In this document: positions 57,943-64,000 of the stretch, piece after piece
Layout: each line of letters begins with the position of its first letter
Position numbering within the stretch: position 1 is the first letter of the stretch
From: Streptomyces omiyaensis
GTDB taxonomy: Bacteria > Actinomycetota > Actinomycetes > Streptomycetales > Streptomycetaceae
Assembly: GCF_014650895.1 (NCBI RefSeq)
Contig: NZ_BMVV01000019.1
Location: 79,970-143,969 of the forward strand
Length of the DNA: 64,000 nucleotides
Reading direction: 5' to 3'
Made by a program: the position numbers and the translations under genes
The notes under the pieces: generated by a model
The model's input: the letters and a program-made list of their open reading frames with translations, nothing else
Database searches by the model: none
What the model was told of the DNA's origin: nothing

Positions 57943-58350
57943 CTACGCGTCGCACTCGAACCACACCGTCTTCCCGTCCCGCCGCTCCTCCACCCCCCAC
58001 CGGTCCGTCACCCCCTCCACCAGCACCAGCCCCCGCCCGCCCTCCGCCTCCGCCGCGGGCGCCTTCGCGTGGAGCGCGCCGGGCACGCCGTCCGCGACCT
58101 CCACCCGCAGCCCGTACGGCTCCCGCAGGATCAGCACCGCGCAGCGCCGCCCCGGCACGTGCCGCACGACGTTCGCGACGAGCTCCGTCAGCGCGAGCGT
58201 CGACGGCTCGCCCAGGTGGTCGAGCCCCCACCGCGCGAGGAACATGCGGAGGATGCGGCGCATGTGGCGAGCGGAGTGCTCACCCACGGTGAACCCCATG
58301 CGGTAGCCGGCCTCAAGTGCCTCGGGATGAAGGTCGGTTGCGTCATTCAT
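57943..58350 (-). CDS. Anti-sigma-factor-like ATPase (HATPase_c_2)
   Basis: 135 residues. GHKL-type ATP-binding motifs: SALTELVANVVRHVPGR-like (TLALTELVANVVRHVPGR, N box), LRVEVADGVPGAL (G1) and GGRGLVLVEGVTDRWGVE (G2). It resembles RsbW-type or WhiJ-partner ATP-binding proteins of Streptomyces. Divergent from the XRE gene, as in WhiJ-type loci. Likely binds a sigma or anti-sigma partner; no kinase activity is proven. Confidence 0.9.
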   Translation of the reverse strand: MNDATDLHPEALEAGYRMGFTVGEHSARHMRRILRMFLARWGLDHLGEPSTLALTELVANVVRHVPGRRCAVLILREPYGLRVEVADGVPGALHAKAPAAEAEGGRGLVLVEGVTDRWGVEERRDGKTVWFECDA

Positions 58351-58434
58351 GCCACCAGAGTGGGCGGGGGTGGTTACGCTCGGCTACGGCCCGAATGCAA
58401 CGCCTCGCTCTGTGACCTTGGGGGTGACCTCGCC

Positions 58435-59283
58435 GTGGTCAACATCCGCAACCTGGATCCGAGTGCCTCGCCGCTGGACTACTACGGTTCGGAACTCCGC
58501 CGCCTGAGAGAGGAGGCCGGGCTCAACCAGGCGCAGTTGGGCTCGATCCTCTTCTGCACGGCGTCCCTCGTGGGCCAGATAGAGACGGCGAAGAAGGTTC
58601 CCACCCGCGAGTTCTCGGAGCGGCTGGACGCGGCGCTGATGACGGGCGGCCTGTTCACGCGGCTGGTGGGACTGGTGCTGAAGAGCCAGCTGCCGACGTG
58701 GTTCCAGGCGTACGCGGAGCTGGAGGCGAAGGCGACGTACATCTCGACGTACCAGTCGCAGATGGTTTACGGGTTGCTCCAGACGGAGGGGTATGCGCGT
58801 GCGGTGCTGGCGACCGGTCTCCCCGACAACTTGGAGGACCTTGTCGCTGCCCGGCTGGAGCGCCAGCGGATTGTCAGCAGGGCGAACCCGCCCTTGATCT
58901 GGGTCGTCCTGGACGAAGCGGCCTTGCTCCGCCCCATGGGTGGGTGCGCTGTCATGCGAACCCAACTGGACCGCCTGTTGAGCTTCGCCGACCAGCGTTG
59001 GGTCCGTGTGCAGGTGCTTCCCTTTGCGGCCGGTGAAAACGCCAGCCTCATCGGCTCGTTCAACTTGCTGCGCTTCGACGACGATCCCGACGTCGTCTAC
59101 ACGGAGGACCTCATCGCAGGGCACACTACGGCCAATCCGGAGACCGTCAAGGAAGCTGCACTTCGTTACGCTGGCTTGCAGGCCTCCGCCCTCTCCGTGG
59201 AGGATTCGGCGGAACTGATCTTGCGTGTGATGGAGGAACGTTATGGGGACCAACGCGGATCTGAACCGCGCGCCTTGGCGTAA
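58435..59283 (+). CDS. XRE/DUF5753 (WhiJ-like) transcriptional regulator
   Basis: 282 residues from GTG 58435. N-terminal Cro/C1 HTH with LRRLREEAGLNQAQLGSILFCTASLVGQIETAKKVPT (~residues 20-58); the rest is DUF5753 (WFQAYAELEAKATYISTYQSQMVYGLLQTEGYARAVL, VVLDEAALLRPMGGCAVMRTQLDRLL, FNLLRFDDDPDVVYTED). WhiJ-like regulators work with a small DUF397 protein and an ATP-binding protein, both adjacent here. GC at third positions is lower than in neighbours, as often in this recently duplicated family. Confidence 0.93.
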   Translation: MVNIRNLDPSASPLDYYGSELRRLREEAGLNQAQLGSILFCTASLVGQIETAKKVPTREFSERLDAALMTGGLFTRLVGLVLKSQLPTWFQAYAELEAKATYISTYQSQMVYGLLQTEGYARAVLATGLPDNLEDLVAARLERQRIVSRANPPLIWVVLDEAALLRPMGGCAVMRTQLDRLLSFADQRWVRVQVLPFAAGENASLIGSFNLLRFDDDPDVVYTEDLIAGHTTANPETVKEAALRYAGLQASALSVEDSAELILRVMEERYGDQRGSEPRALA

Positions 59284-59452
59284 GTCCTCGTACAGCGGCA
59301 ACACGGGCGGCGACTGCGTCGAGGTCGCCGATCTCAGCGCTCACGTCGCCGTCCGTGACTCCAAGGATCCCGAAGGCCCCGCCCTCCTCGCCACCGCCGC
59401 CGCGTTCACCGCGTTCGTGCGGGCCGCCGCCGAGGGGCGCGTCGGGGGCTGA
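59243..59452 (+). CDS. DUF397 small protein (WhiJ partner)
   Basis: 69 residues. WRKSSYSGNTGGDCVEVADLSAHVAVRDSKDPEGPALL is the DUF397 core. Its start lies 41 bp inside the end of the XRE gene, so it is translated by coupling. DUF397 proteins act as antagonists of the paired WhiJ-type regulator in development. Confidence 0.95.
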   Translation: MGTNADLNRAPWRKSSYSGNTGGDCVEVADLSAHVAVRDSKDPEGPALLATAAAFTAFVRAAAEGRVGG

Positions 59453-59458
59453 GCGGCG

Positions 59459-59866
59459 GTGACCCTCATAGGGATGGTGATCCTCGCCGTCTTCCTGCCG
59501 ACGTGGGCGTGGATCACCGTCCGGGAGGCGCGGCGGGACCGGCGTCCGGCGGTCCGGCCGCCGCGCTCGGCCGCCCGCAAGGCCGCGTGGCTCGCGCTGC
59601 TCGCGTACCTGCTCGGCGGGGCGCTGCACCTGTACGGGCTCTCGTACATGCCCTTCCTCCAGCCGGAGGACGCCTGCTGGTTCAAGGCGGGGCACATGGC
59701 GGTGCCGGACTCCAGCTCCGCGCTGCCGGTGAGCCTCGTCTGCGCGGGGGAGGAGATCGTGCCCGCGTGGGTGAACCCGGGGCTGCTCGTCCTCGCCGTC
59801 GCCGCCGTGGGACTGACGGTCGCCTCCGTCGTCCTGGCGGTCAGGAACCGGCGCCGCGGGAGGTGA
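59459..59866 (+). CDS. Small integral membrane protein
   Basis: 135 residues from GTG 59459. Three transmembrane helices (LIGMVILAVFLPTWAWITV, AAWLALLAYLLGGALHLYGL, VNPGLLVLAVAAVGLTVASVVLAV) with a basic cytosolic loop and one extracellular loop holding two Cys. 6 bp after the DUF397 stop, so probably in the same transcript. No known family. Confidence 0.7.
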   Translation: MTLIGMVILAVFLPTWAWITVREARRDRRPAVRPPRSAARKAAWLALLAYLLGGALHLYGLSYMPFLQPEDACWFKAGHMAVPDSSSALPVSLVCAGEEIVPAWVNPGLLVLAVAAVGLTVASVVLAVRNRRRGR

Positions 59867-60674
59867 GCCGGAAGGTCCAGGTGTCGACGGTCCAGCGGGC
59901 CGTGCCGGCCGCGCGGGGTTCCGCGATCACGGCGACGAGGCGGTCGCCGTCCCTGCGGAGGGTGCGGATCGCGCGGGCGTCCTCGTGGGGCCGCAGCTCC
60001 GCGAGGACCGTCCGGTCGAGGCCGCGTCCCACCGCGTGGATCGCGCCGCCGTCGAGGACGAGGAGGGTGCCGTCCGGGAGGACGACCGGTTCCGGCGGCA
60101 GGGAGTCGCTCAGCTTCGGTCCGGGGGTGACGACGCCGCCGGGCAGGAGCCGGACGACCCGGTTGGAGGTCGGGGTCCGCCGGTCGGCCTCGACCACGCG
60201 GACGCCCGTGCCGACGACGTAGTGCCCGTAGGAGGCCCAGCGGTCCGTCTCGGTGCCGTCCCGGTCGTACGCGACGGTCTCGAAGACGTCGTACCCCTCC
60301 AGGCCCAGCAGGAAGCGGCCGCCGCCGAGGGCGGCCCCGGTCGCGCCGCGCAGGGTGGCGACGAGGCGGCCGTCGGCGAGGTCGAGGAGGAGCGCGGGGC
60401 CGAGGTGGCCCCACGGCGTGTACTCCAGGGAGTCGGTCGTGACGAGGACCCGGCCGCCGGAGAGGTGCGCCGCGTGGGGGCGGCCGGCGAAGGAGCGGGT
60501 CCACAGGGTGCGGCCGCCGTCGGTCGCACGGACCGAGCCCACCGCGCCGTGGACGGCGAACCCGCCGCGCCGGGCGAGGGGTTCGCCGGGGCGCGGGCCG
60601 CGCTCGTACGGCGGCTCCCCCTCGGTCCTCCGGTGGCCGACGGCCTCCGCGCGCCACGCTCCGCCGCTCGTCAT
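59841..60674 (-). CDS. Beta-propeller-like hypothetical protein
   Basis: 277 residues from ATG 60674. Repeating Gly/Val/Leu-rich strands with blades such as HAAHLSGGRVLVTTDSLEYTPWGHLGPALLLDLADGRLVATL and VVRLLPGGVVTPGPKL suggest a WD40/PQQ-like propeller. No signal peptide. Overlaps the preceding membrane protein's end by 26 bp, convergently. Function unknown. Confidence 0.78.
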   Translation of the reverse strand: MTSGGAWRAEAVGHRRTEGEPPYERGPRPGEPLARRGGFAVHGAVGSVRATDGGRTLWTRSFAGRPHAAHLSGGRVLVTTDSLEYTPWGHLGPALLLDLADGRLVATLRGATGAALGGGRFLLGLEGYDVFETVAYDRDGTETDRWASYGHYVVGTGVRVVEADRRTPTSNRVVRLLPGGVVTPGPKLSDSLPPEPVVLPDGTLLVLDGGAIHAVGRGLDRTVLAELRPHEDARAIRTLRRDGDRLVAVIAEPRAAGTARWTVDTWTFRLTSRGAGS

Positions 60675-60700
60675 GGGCGGGAGCGTAGCGCGCGGACGCC

Positions 60701-61300
60701 TCACCGTCCGTCGAACAGGTGCTCCAGGGTCGTCGGGACGAGGCGGAGGTCGTCGAAGCCGGCCCGGCAGCCCTCGCCGACGGGCGACTGGGCGGCGAGC
60801 CCGACCCGCACCGGGCCGGGCGCACCGAGGGCGAACTGCCGCACCAGGCTCCACCGCTTCCCGTCCTCGGAGGAGTGGAAGGCGAAGCGCTCGCCGGTCC
60901 GGCTGATCCGCAGCCACAGCGCGTCCACGGCGACGGGCGCGGCGATCGCGTCGTCGGAGCGGCCGCGGGTCACGACGGAGAAGACGCCGGGGGTCCCGTC
61001 GGGGGCCCGCTCGAAGGTGAGCTTGGCCCAGTGGTCGACGTCGGCGTGGACGACGAGCGCGCCGGCGTCCCACGCGTCCCGCAGCCCGGCCCGCACCCGG
61101 GCCGACCACTGCCAGTCCCCGTCCGGCGGCACGGTCAGCGCGAGCGCCGCGTCCTGCCGCCGGGTGCCGTCCAGCGGATCGGTGAACAGGTCGGTGCGGG
61201 CGCCGGAGGTGACGGTCAGGACGTCGTCCTCCAGCGACCAGGACGCGGGGGCGGTCACCCATTCCAGGGCGAGGGGGAGGGGCGGGGTCTCGTCGTTCAT
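60701..61300 (-). CDS. DUF1349 (concanavalin-like) protein
   Basis: 199 residues from ATG 61300. LALEWVTAPASWSLEDDVLTVTSGARTDLFTDPLDGTRR, ALALTVPPDGDWQWSARVRAG, DHWAKLTFERAPDGTPGVFSVVTRGRSDDAIAAP, SEDGKRWSLVRQFAL: the DUF1349 beta-sandwich fold (regulation-of-enolase-like). It is cytosolic. 26 bp upstream of the propeller gene on the same strand, so the two are likely an operon. Confidence 0.9.
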   Translation of the reverse strand: MNDETPPLPLALEWVTAPASWSLEDDVLTVTSGARTDLFTDPLDGTRRQDAALALTVPPDGDWQWSARVRAGLRDAWDAGALVVHADVDHWAKLTFERAPDGTPGVFSVVTRGRSDDAIAAPVAVDALWLRISRTGERFAFHSSEDGKRWSLVRQFALGAPGPVRVGLAAQSPVGEGCRAGFDDLRLVPTTLEHLFDGR

Positions 61301-61469
61301 GGGGCCATGATCGGGTCCGGGCGGGGCCGGTGTCCCGCCGACCGGCGGAGGATCCAAGGATTCGCCCGGAAGTCCAAGAGGGGCGGGGCGCGCGGGGGTT
61401 GGGGCGCCGGACGGCAGCCGTCGGCTACGCTCGGGCGCGCCGGACGCGGACGTGACGGAGGGGAGCGGC

Positions 61470-61835
61470 ATGGACGGCGGCGGGGAGTGGTGGATCCTGG
61501 TCGAGCGGACCACCTACGCGCACCGGGAGTGGGAACTCGTCGCCACGCTGCCCGTGGACGGCGGGCGGGAGCGGGCGATCGAGCGGGCCGCCGAACTGGC
61601 CCGCACCGGCACCCACCCCTCGGAGGAGCGGGGTCGCCGCGTCTTCCGGACCTCCCCGACGAACTGGCTGGTGGAGACCGGCTCCGCCTCCTGGGACGCC
61701 TCCGCCGGCGCCTCCGTCACCGAGACCTCGCACGAGCGGATCTCCGTCGCGGAGCTGGAGTACGCCCGCGAGACGCCCGCCGCCGGACCGCCCTCCAGGA
61801 GCCGTCTGCGCCGTGCCCTCGGCGGCGGCGCCTGA
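61470..61835 (+). CDS. Hypothetical protein (paralogue of the next gene)
   Basis: 121 residues from ATG 61470 (GGAGGGG upstream). Starts MDGGGEWWILVERTTYAHREWELVATL with later RAIERAAELARTGTHPSEERGRRVFRTSPTNWLVETGSASW. It aligns by eye with the convergent gene at 61862: both start with W and VE-TT/T, then HV or EW repeat strands, then R-E-x3-ELARR or RRARSYSPSHP, R-R-R-V/L-FR/LRQ. Unknown function; GTG 61452 is a weaker start. Confidence 0.75.
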   Translation: MDGGGEWWILVERTTYAHREWELVATLPVDGGRERAIERAAELARTGTHPSEERGRRVFRTSPTNWLVETGSASWDASAGASVTETSHERISVAELEYARETPAAGPPSRSRLRRALGGGA

Positions 61836-61860
61836 CCGGACCGCCGGCGGTCCGGTCAGG
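61831..61860. terminator. 30-bp perfect palindromic bidirectional terminator
   Basis: CCTGACCGGACCGCC joined to its exact reverse complement. It overlaps the stop of the plus gene (TGA 61833-61835) and ends 1 bp before the minus gene's stop codon. Confidence 0.9.
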
Positions 61861-61861
61861 C

Positions 61862-62254
61862 TCAGGACAGGTCGGTCCGGCCCAGCCACGCGGGCCGGAC
61901 CGGTATCCCGTCGGCGTCCCGCGCGACCGGCTCCTCCACCGGCCCGGGATCCGGCTCCGGGGCGGGTGCGGGCGCGGCGGAGTCCACCAGCAGCTCCGCG
62001 ACCGTGAACCGGGTGACGTACGACTGCCAGGCCCCGTCCACCACGAGCAGGAAACCGTCCCCCTGCCGGAGCAGACGGCTGCGCCGGGGGCTCAGCGGAT
62101 GCGACGGCGAGTAGCTCCTCGCCCGGCGCTCCAGCTCCGCGAGGGCCTCCTCGCGCGAACCGGTCACGTGCGCCACCACGGTGGCCTCCACGTGCTTCCG
62201 CTCCCCGATCCCCACGGTCGTCTCCACGACCAGGCCCCACGTCGTCCCGTCCAT
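61862..62254 (-). CDS. Hypothetical protein (paralogue of the previous gene)
   Basis: 130 residues from ATG 62254 (GGGGGG 7 nt upstream). TTWGLVVETTVGIGERKHVEATVVAHVTGSREEALAELERRARSYSPSHPLSPRRSRLLRQGDGFLLVVDGAWQSYVTRFTVAELL, then a Pro/Ala-rich tail. Similar fold to its convergent neighbour, probably an ancient inverted duplication. Function unknown. Confidence 0.75.
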   Translation of the reverse strand: MDGTTWGLVVETTVGIGERKHVEATVVAHVTGSREEALAELERRARSYSPSHPLSPRRSRLLRQGDGFLLVVDGAWQSYVTRFTVAELLVDSAAPAPAPEPDPGPVEEPVARDADGIPVRPAWLGRTDLS

Positions 62255-62317
62255 CGGCAACCCCCCGTTCCCGTAAGGAACTCCAGCGCAGGCGCCCGGT
62301 CCGGACCGGGCTCCGGG

Positions 62318-62722
62318 TCAGGCGCCCGCGAGCACGCCCCGCAGCGCGCGCACCCCCGCCTTCCACTCCTCGCCGTCCGACTCCTCCCACAGCTCCAGGA
62401 GTTCGGACGGCTCGGCGAGGACCCGGTCGAGCGCGGCCACCGCCTCCGCCCGCAGGGACACCGGCAGCTCGCCCAGGGGCTCCTTCGGGCCGTACGAGGT
62501 CGTCACCGGCTCGCCGCCCGGGCACTGCGCCGCCACCAGCGCGGCCGACGCGATCGCCTCCACCGACAGGTCCATGTCCAGGTACTCCGTCCCGGTCCCC
62601 GTCACCTCCCGGAAGGCGGCGCGCAGCACCTCCGCCTTCTTCTCCGCGGGCGCGGCGTCCACCCGGTACGAGAAGTCGGCGGCGTGGTCGTTGTCGAACG
62701 GTCCGATGTCCCAGGTCCCCAT
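62318..62722 (-). CDS. DUF4259 protein
   Basis: 134 residues. MGTWDIGPFDNDHAADFSYRVDAAPAEKK is the DUF4259 signature, followed by VEAIASAALVAAQCPGGEPV and a C-terminal helical region. This small family is scattered among bacteria and functionally undefined; its members may relate to toxin-immunity. No signal peptide. Confidence 0.9.
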   Translation of the reverse strand: MGTWDIGPFDNDHAADFSYRVDAAPAEKKAEVLRAAFREVTGTGTEYLDMDLSVEAIASAALVAAQCPGGEPVTTSYGPKEPLGELPVSLRAEAVAALDRVLAEPSELLELWEESDGEEWKAGVRALRGVLAGA

Positions 62723-62885
62723 GGCGTGCGTGCCTTCCTCGATCAGTGGCGCTCGGTCCCCGACATCGTGGCAGCGGCCACTGACAGCGCCCCGGGAACG
62801 CCGGCGGGGCGGCGCTTCCCGACGGTGGGTCGGAGGCGCCGCCCCGGGGGCGGGAGGCGGGTGCCGGTGGGGACCGGCACGCCGG

Positions 62886-63671
62886 TTACCCCGGGTCCTT
62901 GGCGAAGGTCTTCGTCGACCAGACGTAGCCGAGGACGGTCAGGCCGGCGCACCAGGCCACCGCGAGCCAGCCGTTGTGGCCGATCCCGGTGCCGAGGAGG
63001 AGGCCGCGGAGGGTCTCGATGGCGGGGGTGAAGGGCTGGTACTCGGCGATCGGCCGGAACCAGCCGGGCATCGAGTCGATCGGCACGAAGGCGCTGGAGA
63101 TCAGCGGCAGGAAGATCAGCGGGAGGGCGTTGTTGCTCGCCGCCTCGGCGTTCGGGGAGACGAGGCCCATGCCGACCGCGATCCAGGTCAGCGCCGTGGC
63201 GAAGAGGACCAGGAGGCCGAAGGCGGCCAGCCACTCCAGGGCGGTGGCGTCCGTGGAGCGGAAGCCGATCGCCACGCCCACCGCGCCGACGAGGACGACG
63301 CTCGCCACCGACTGGAGGATGCTGCCGACGACGTGGCCGACGAGGACCGACGGGCGGTGGATCGCCATCGTCCGGAAGCGGGCGATGATGCCCTCGCTCA
63401 TGTCGTTGGAGACCGAGACCGCGGTGCCGATCACCGTGGAGCCGATGGTCATCAGGAGCAGACCGGGCACCAGGTAGGCGACGTAGTCGGAGCGGTCCGC
63501 GCCGCCCGTGCCGGCGCTCATCACGTCGCCGAAGACGTAGACGAAGAGCAGGAGCAGCATCACGGGCGTGAGGAGCAGGTTCAGGGTGAGGGAGGGGTAG
63601 CGGCGGGCGTGCAGGAGGTTGCGGCGGAGCATCGTGGACGAGTCGCGGACCGCGAGGGAGAGGGTGCTCAT
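62886..63671 (-). CDS. ABC-2 type transporter permease (DrrB-like)
   Basis: 261 residues. Six transmembrane helices: TLNLLLTPVMLLLLFVYVFGDVM, YLVPGLLLMTIGSTVIGTAV, VVGSILQSVASVVLVGAVGV, WLAAFGLLVLFATALTWIAVG, LPLIFLPLISSAFVPIDSMPGW, WLAVAWCAGLTVLGYVW. DrrB-type signature between helices 2 and 3 (SNDMSEGIIARFRTMAIHRPSVLVGHV). The start overlaps the ATPase stop by 4 nt. Exporter of a drug or natural product; substrate unknown. Confidence 0.93.
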   Translation of the reverse strand: MSTLSLAVRDSSTMLRRNLLHARRYPSLTLNLLLTPVMLLLLFVYVFGDVMSAGTGGADRSDYVAYLVPGLLLMTIGSTVIGTAVSVSNDMSEGIIARFRTMAIHRPSVLVGHVVGSILQSVASVVLVGAVGVAIGFRSTDATALEWLAAFGLLVLFATALTWIAVGMGLVSPNAEAASNNALPLIFLPLISSAFVPIDSMPGWFRPIAEYQPFTPAIETLRGLLLGTGIGHNGWLAVAWCAGLTVLGYVWSTKTFAKDPG

Positions 63672-64000
63672 CGGACAGCCTCCTTCGGCTGGGCGGGGAC
63701 GGTGGTGGCGGTGAGGGCGAAGAAGACGTCGTCGAGGTCGGGGGTGTGGACGGTGAGTTCGTCCGCCTCGACGCCGGCCGTGTCCAGCCGGTCGAGGAGC
63801 GTGCGCAGCGCCCGCTGGCTGCCGTCGTTCGCGATCTGGAGCGTCAGTGCCTCGTCGTCCCGGGTCGCCTCGCCCAGCGCGTCGGAGGCGCTGCGATAGG
63901 TGTCGGGGTGGGTGAAGCGGAGGCGGACGTGGCCGCCGGGGATCCGGCGCTTGAGCTGGTCGGCGGTGCCTTCGGCGGCGATGCGGCCGTGGTGGAGGAC
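63668..64000 (-). CDS. DrrA-like ABC exporter ATPase, C-terminal part (window end)
   Basis: 110 residues of open frame from the window edge to the stop at 63668-63670. It starts with VLHHGRIAAEGTADQLKRRIPGGHVRLRF and ends with ELTVHTPDLDDVFFALTATTV, the conserved C-terminal domain of DrrA/DUF4162-type ATPases. The nucleotide-binding core is outside the window. Confidence 0.9.
   Translation of the reverse strand, partial: VLHHGRIAAEGTADQLKRRIPGGHVRLRFTHPDTYRSASDALGEATRDDEALTLQIANDGSQRALRTLLDRLDTAGVEADELTVHTPDLDDVFFALTATTVPAQPKEAVR

Overview
The window is very GC-rich with strong G/C third-codon bias, GTG and TTG starts, many ATGA or GTGA overlapping stop/start junctions, and families typical of Streptomyces (WhiJ-type XRE/DUF397/anti-sigma-like ATPase trio, TerD paralogues, DUF2277, DUF4231, DUF5336). 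It reads as Streptomyces chromosome, mostly stable backbone, with one remnant of an integrated element.

Layout. 1-6.7 kb: a Ter stress-response module (TerA-like C terminus, TerD protein, then citrate-lyase-like enzyme, fused phosphoribosyltransferase/TRSP/StiP protein and HAD phosphatase), the set proposed in the literature to make a nucleoside-like metabolite. 6.7-12.6 kb: FmdB zinc ribbon, a coiled-coil membrane protein, tRNA-Val(UAC), small hypotheticals and a tandem TerD protein. 12.7-24.4 kb: housekeeping and accessory genes (GntR, DedA, DoxX, secreted HNH nuclease, HAD, peptidoglycan-binding protein, MFS exporter with a C-terminal winged-helix-like tail, GNAT, monooxygenase). 24.4-26.5 kb: a frameshifted large serine integrase lying exactly at the 5' end of the monooxygenase gene; a 10-bp direct repeat at both edges marks probable attL and attR.

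26.5-33 kb: serpin, O-methyltransferase/DUF2330 pair, a CYP125-type P450 divergent from a FadA5-type steroid thiolase, and a small lytic-transglycosylase-like protein. 33.2-39.3 kb: a five-gene, fully 4-nt-overlapped operon behind a cobalamin riboswitch: surface alpha/alpha-toroid protein, SCO2322-like surface protein, EcfT, a double-ATPase EcfA and an S component. It looks like a B12 ECF importer with its own surface capture proteins. 39.4-45.2 kb: MBL hydrolase, PemK/MazF-like protein, aldehyde dehydrogenase plus ferredoxin, lipoprotein and a KstR-like TetR regulator. 45.4-48.6 kb: a glycosyltransferase/methyltransferase/alpha-toroid operon of unknown product. 48.7-64 kb: lipoprotein, F420/LLM oxidoreductase, DUF5336 protein, N-acetylmuramoyl-L-alanine amidase, an 890-residue collagen-like membrane protein, TetR/RibD-type reductases, a WhiJ-type cluster, small hypotheticals and a DrrAB-type exporter cut by the window end.

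The main cross-window signal is regulatory. Four separate promoters (P450, MBL hydrolase, aldehyde dehydrogenase, LLM oxidoreductase) carry the same 17-bp operator TCTGAN-N5-RTCAGN. KstR-type boxes (AAC-NN-GTT with outer T/A) lie in the P450/thiolase and kstR-like/glycosyltransferase intergenic regions. Together these suggest that dispersed genes for sterol or fatty-acyl side-chain oxidation are co-regulated.
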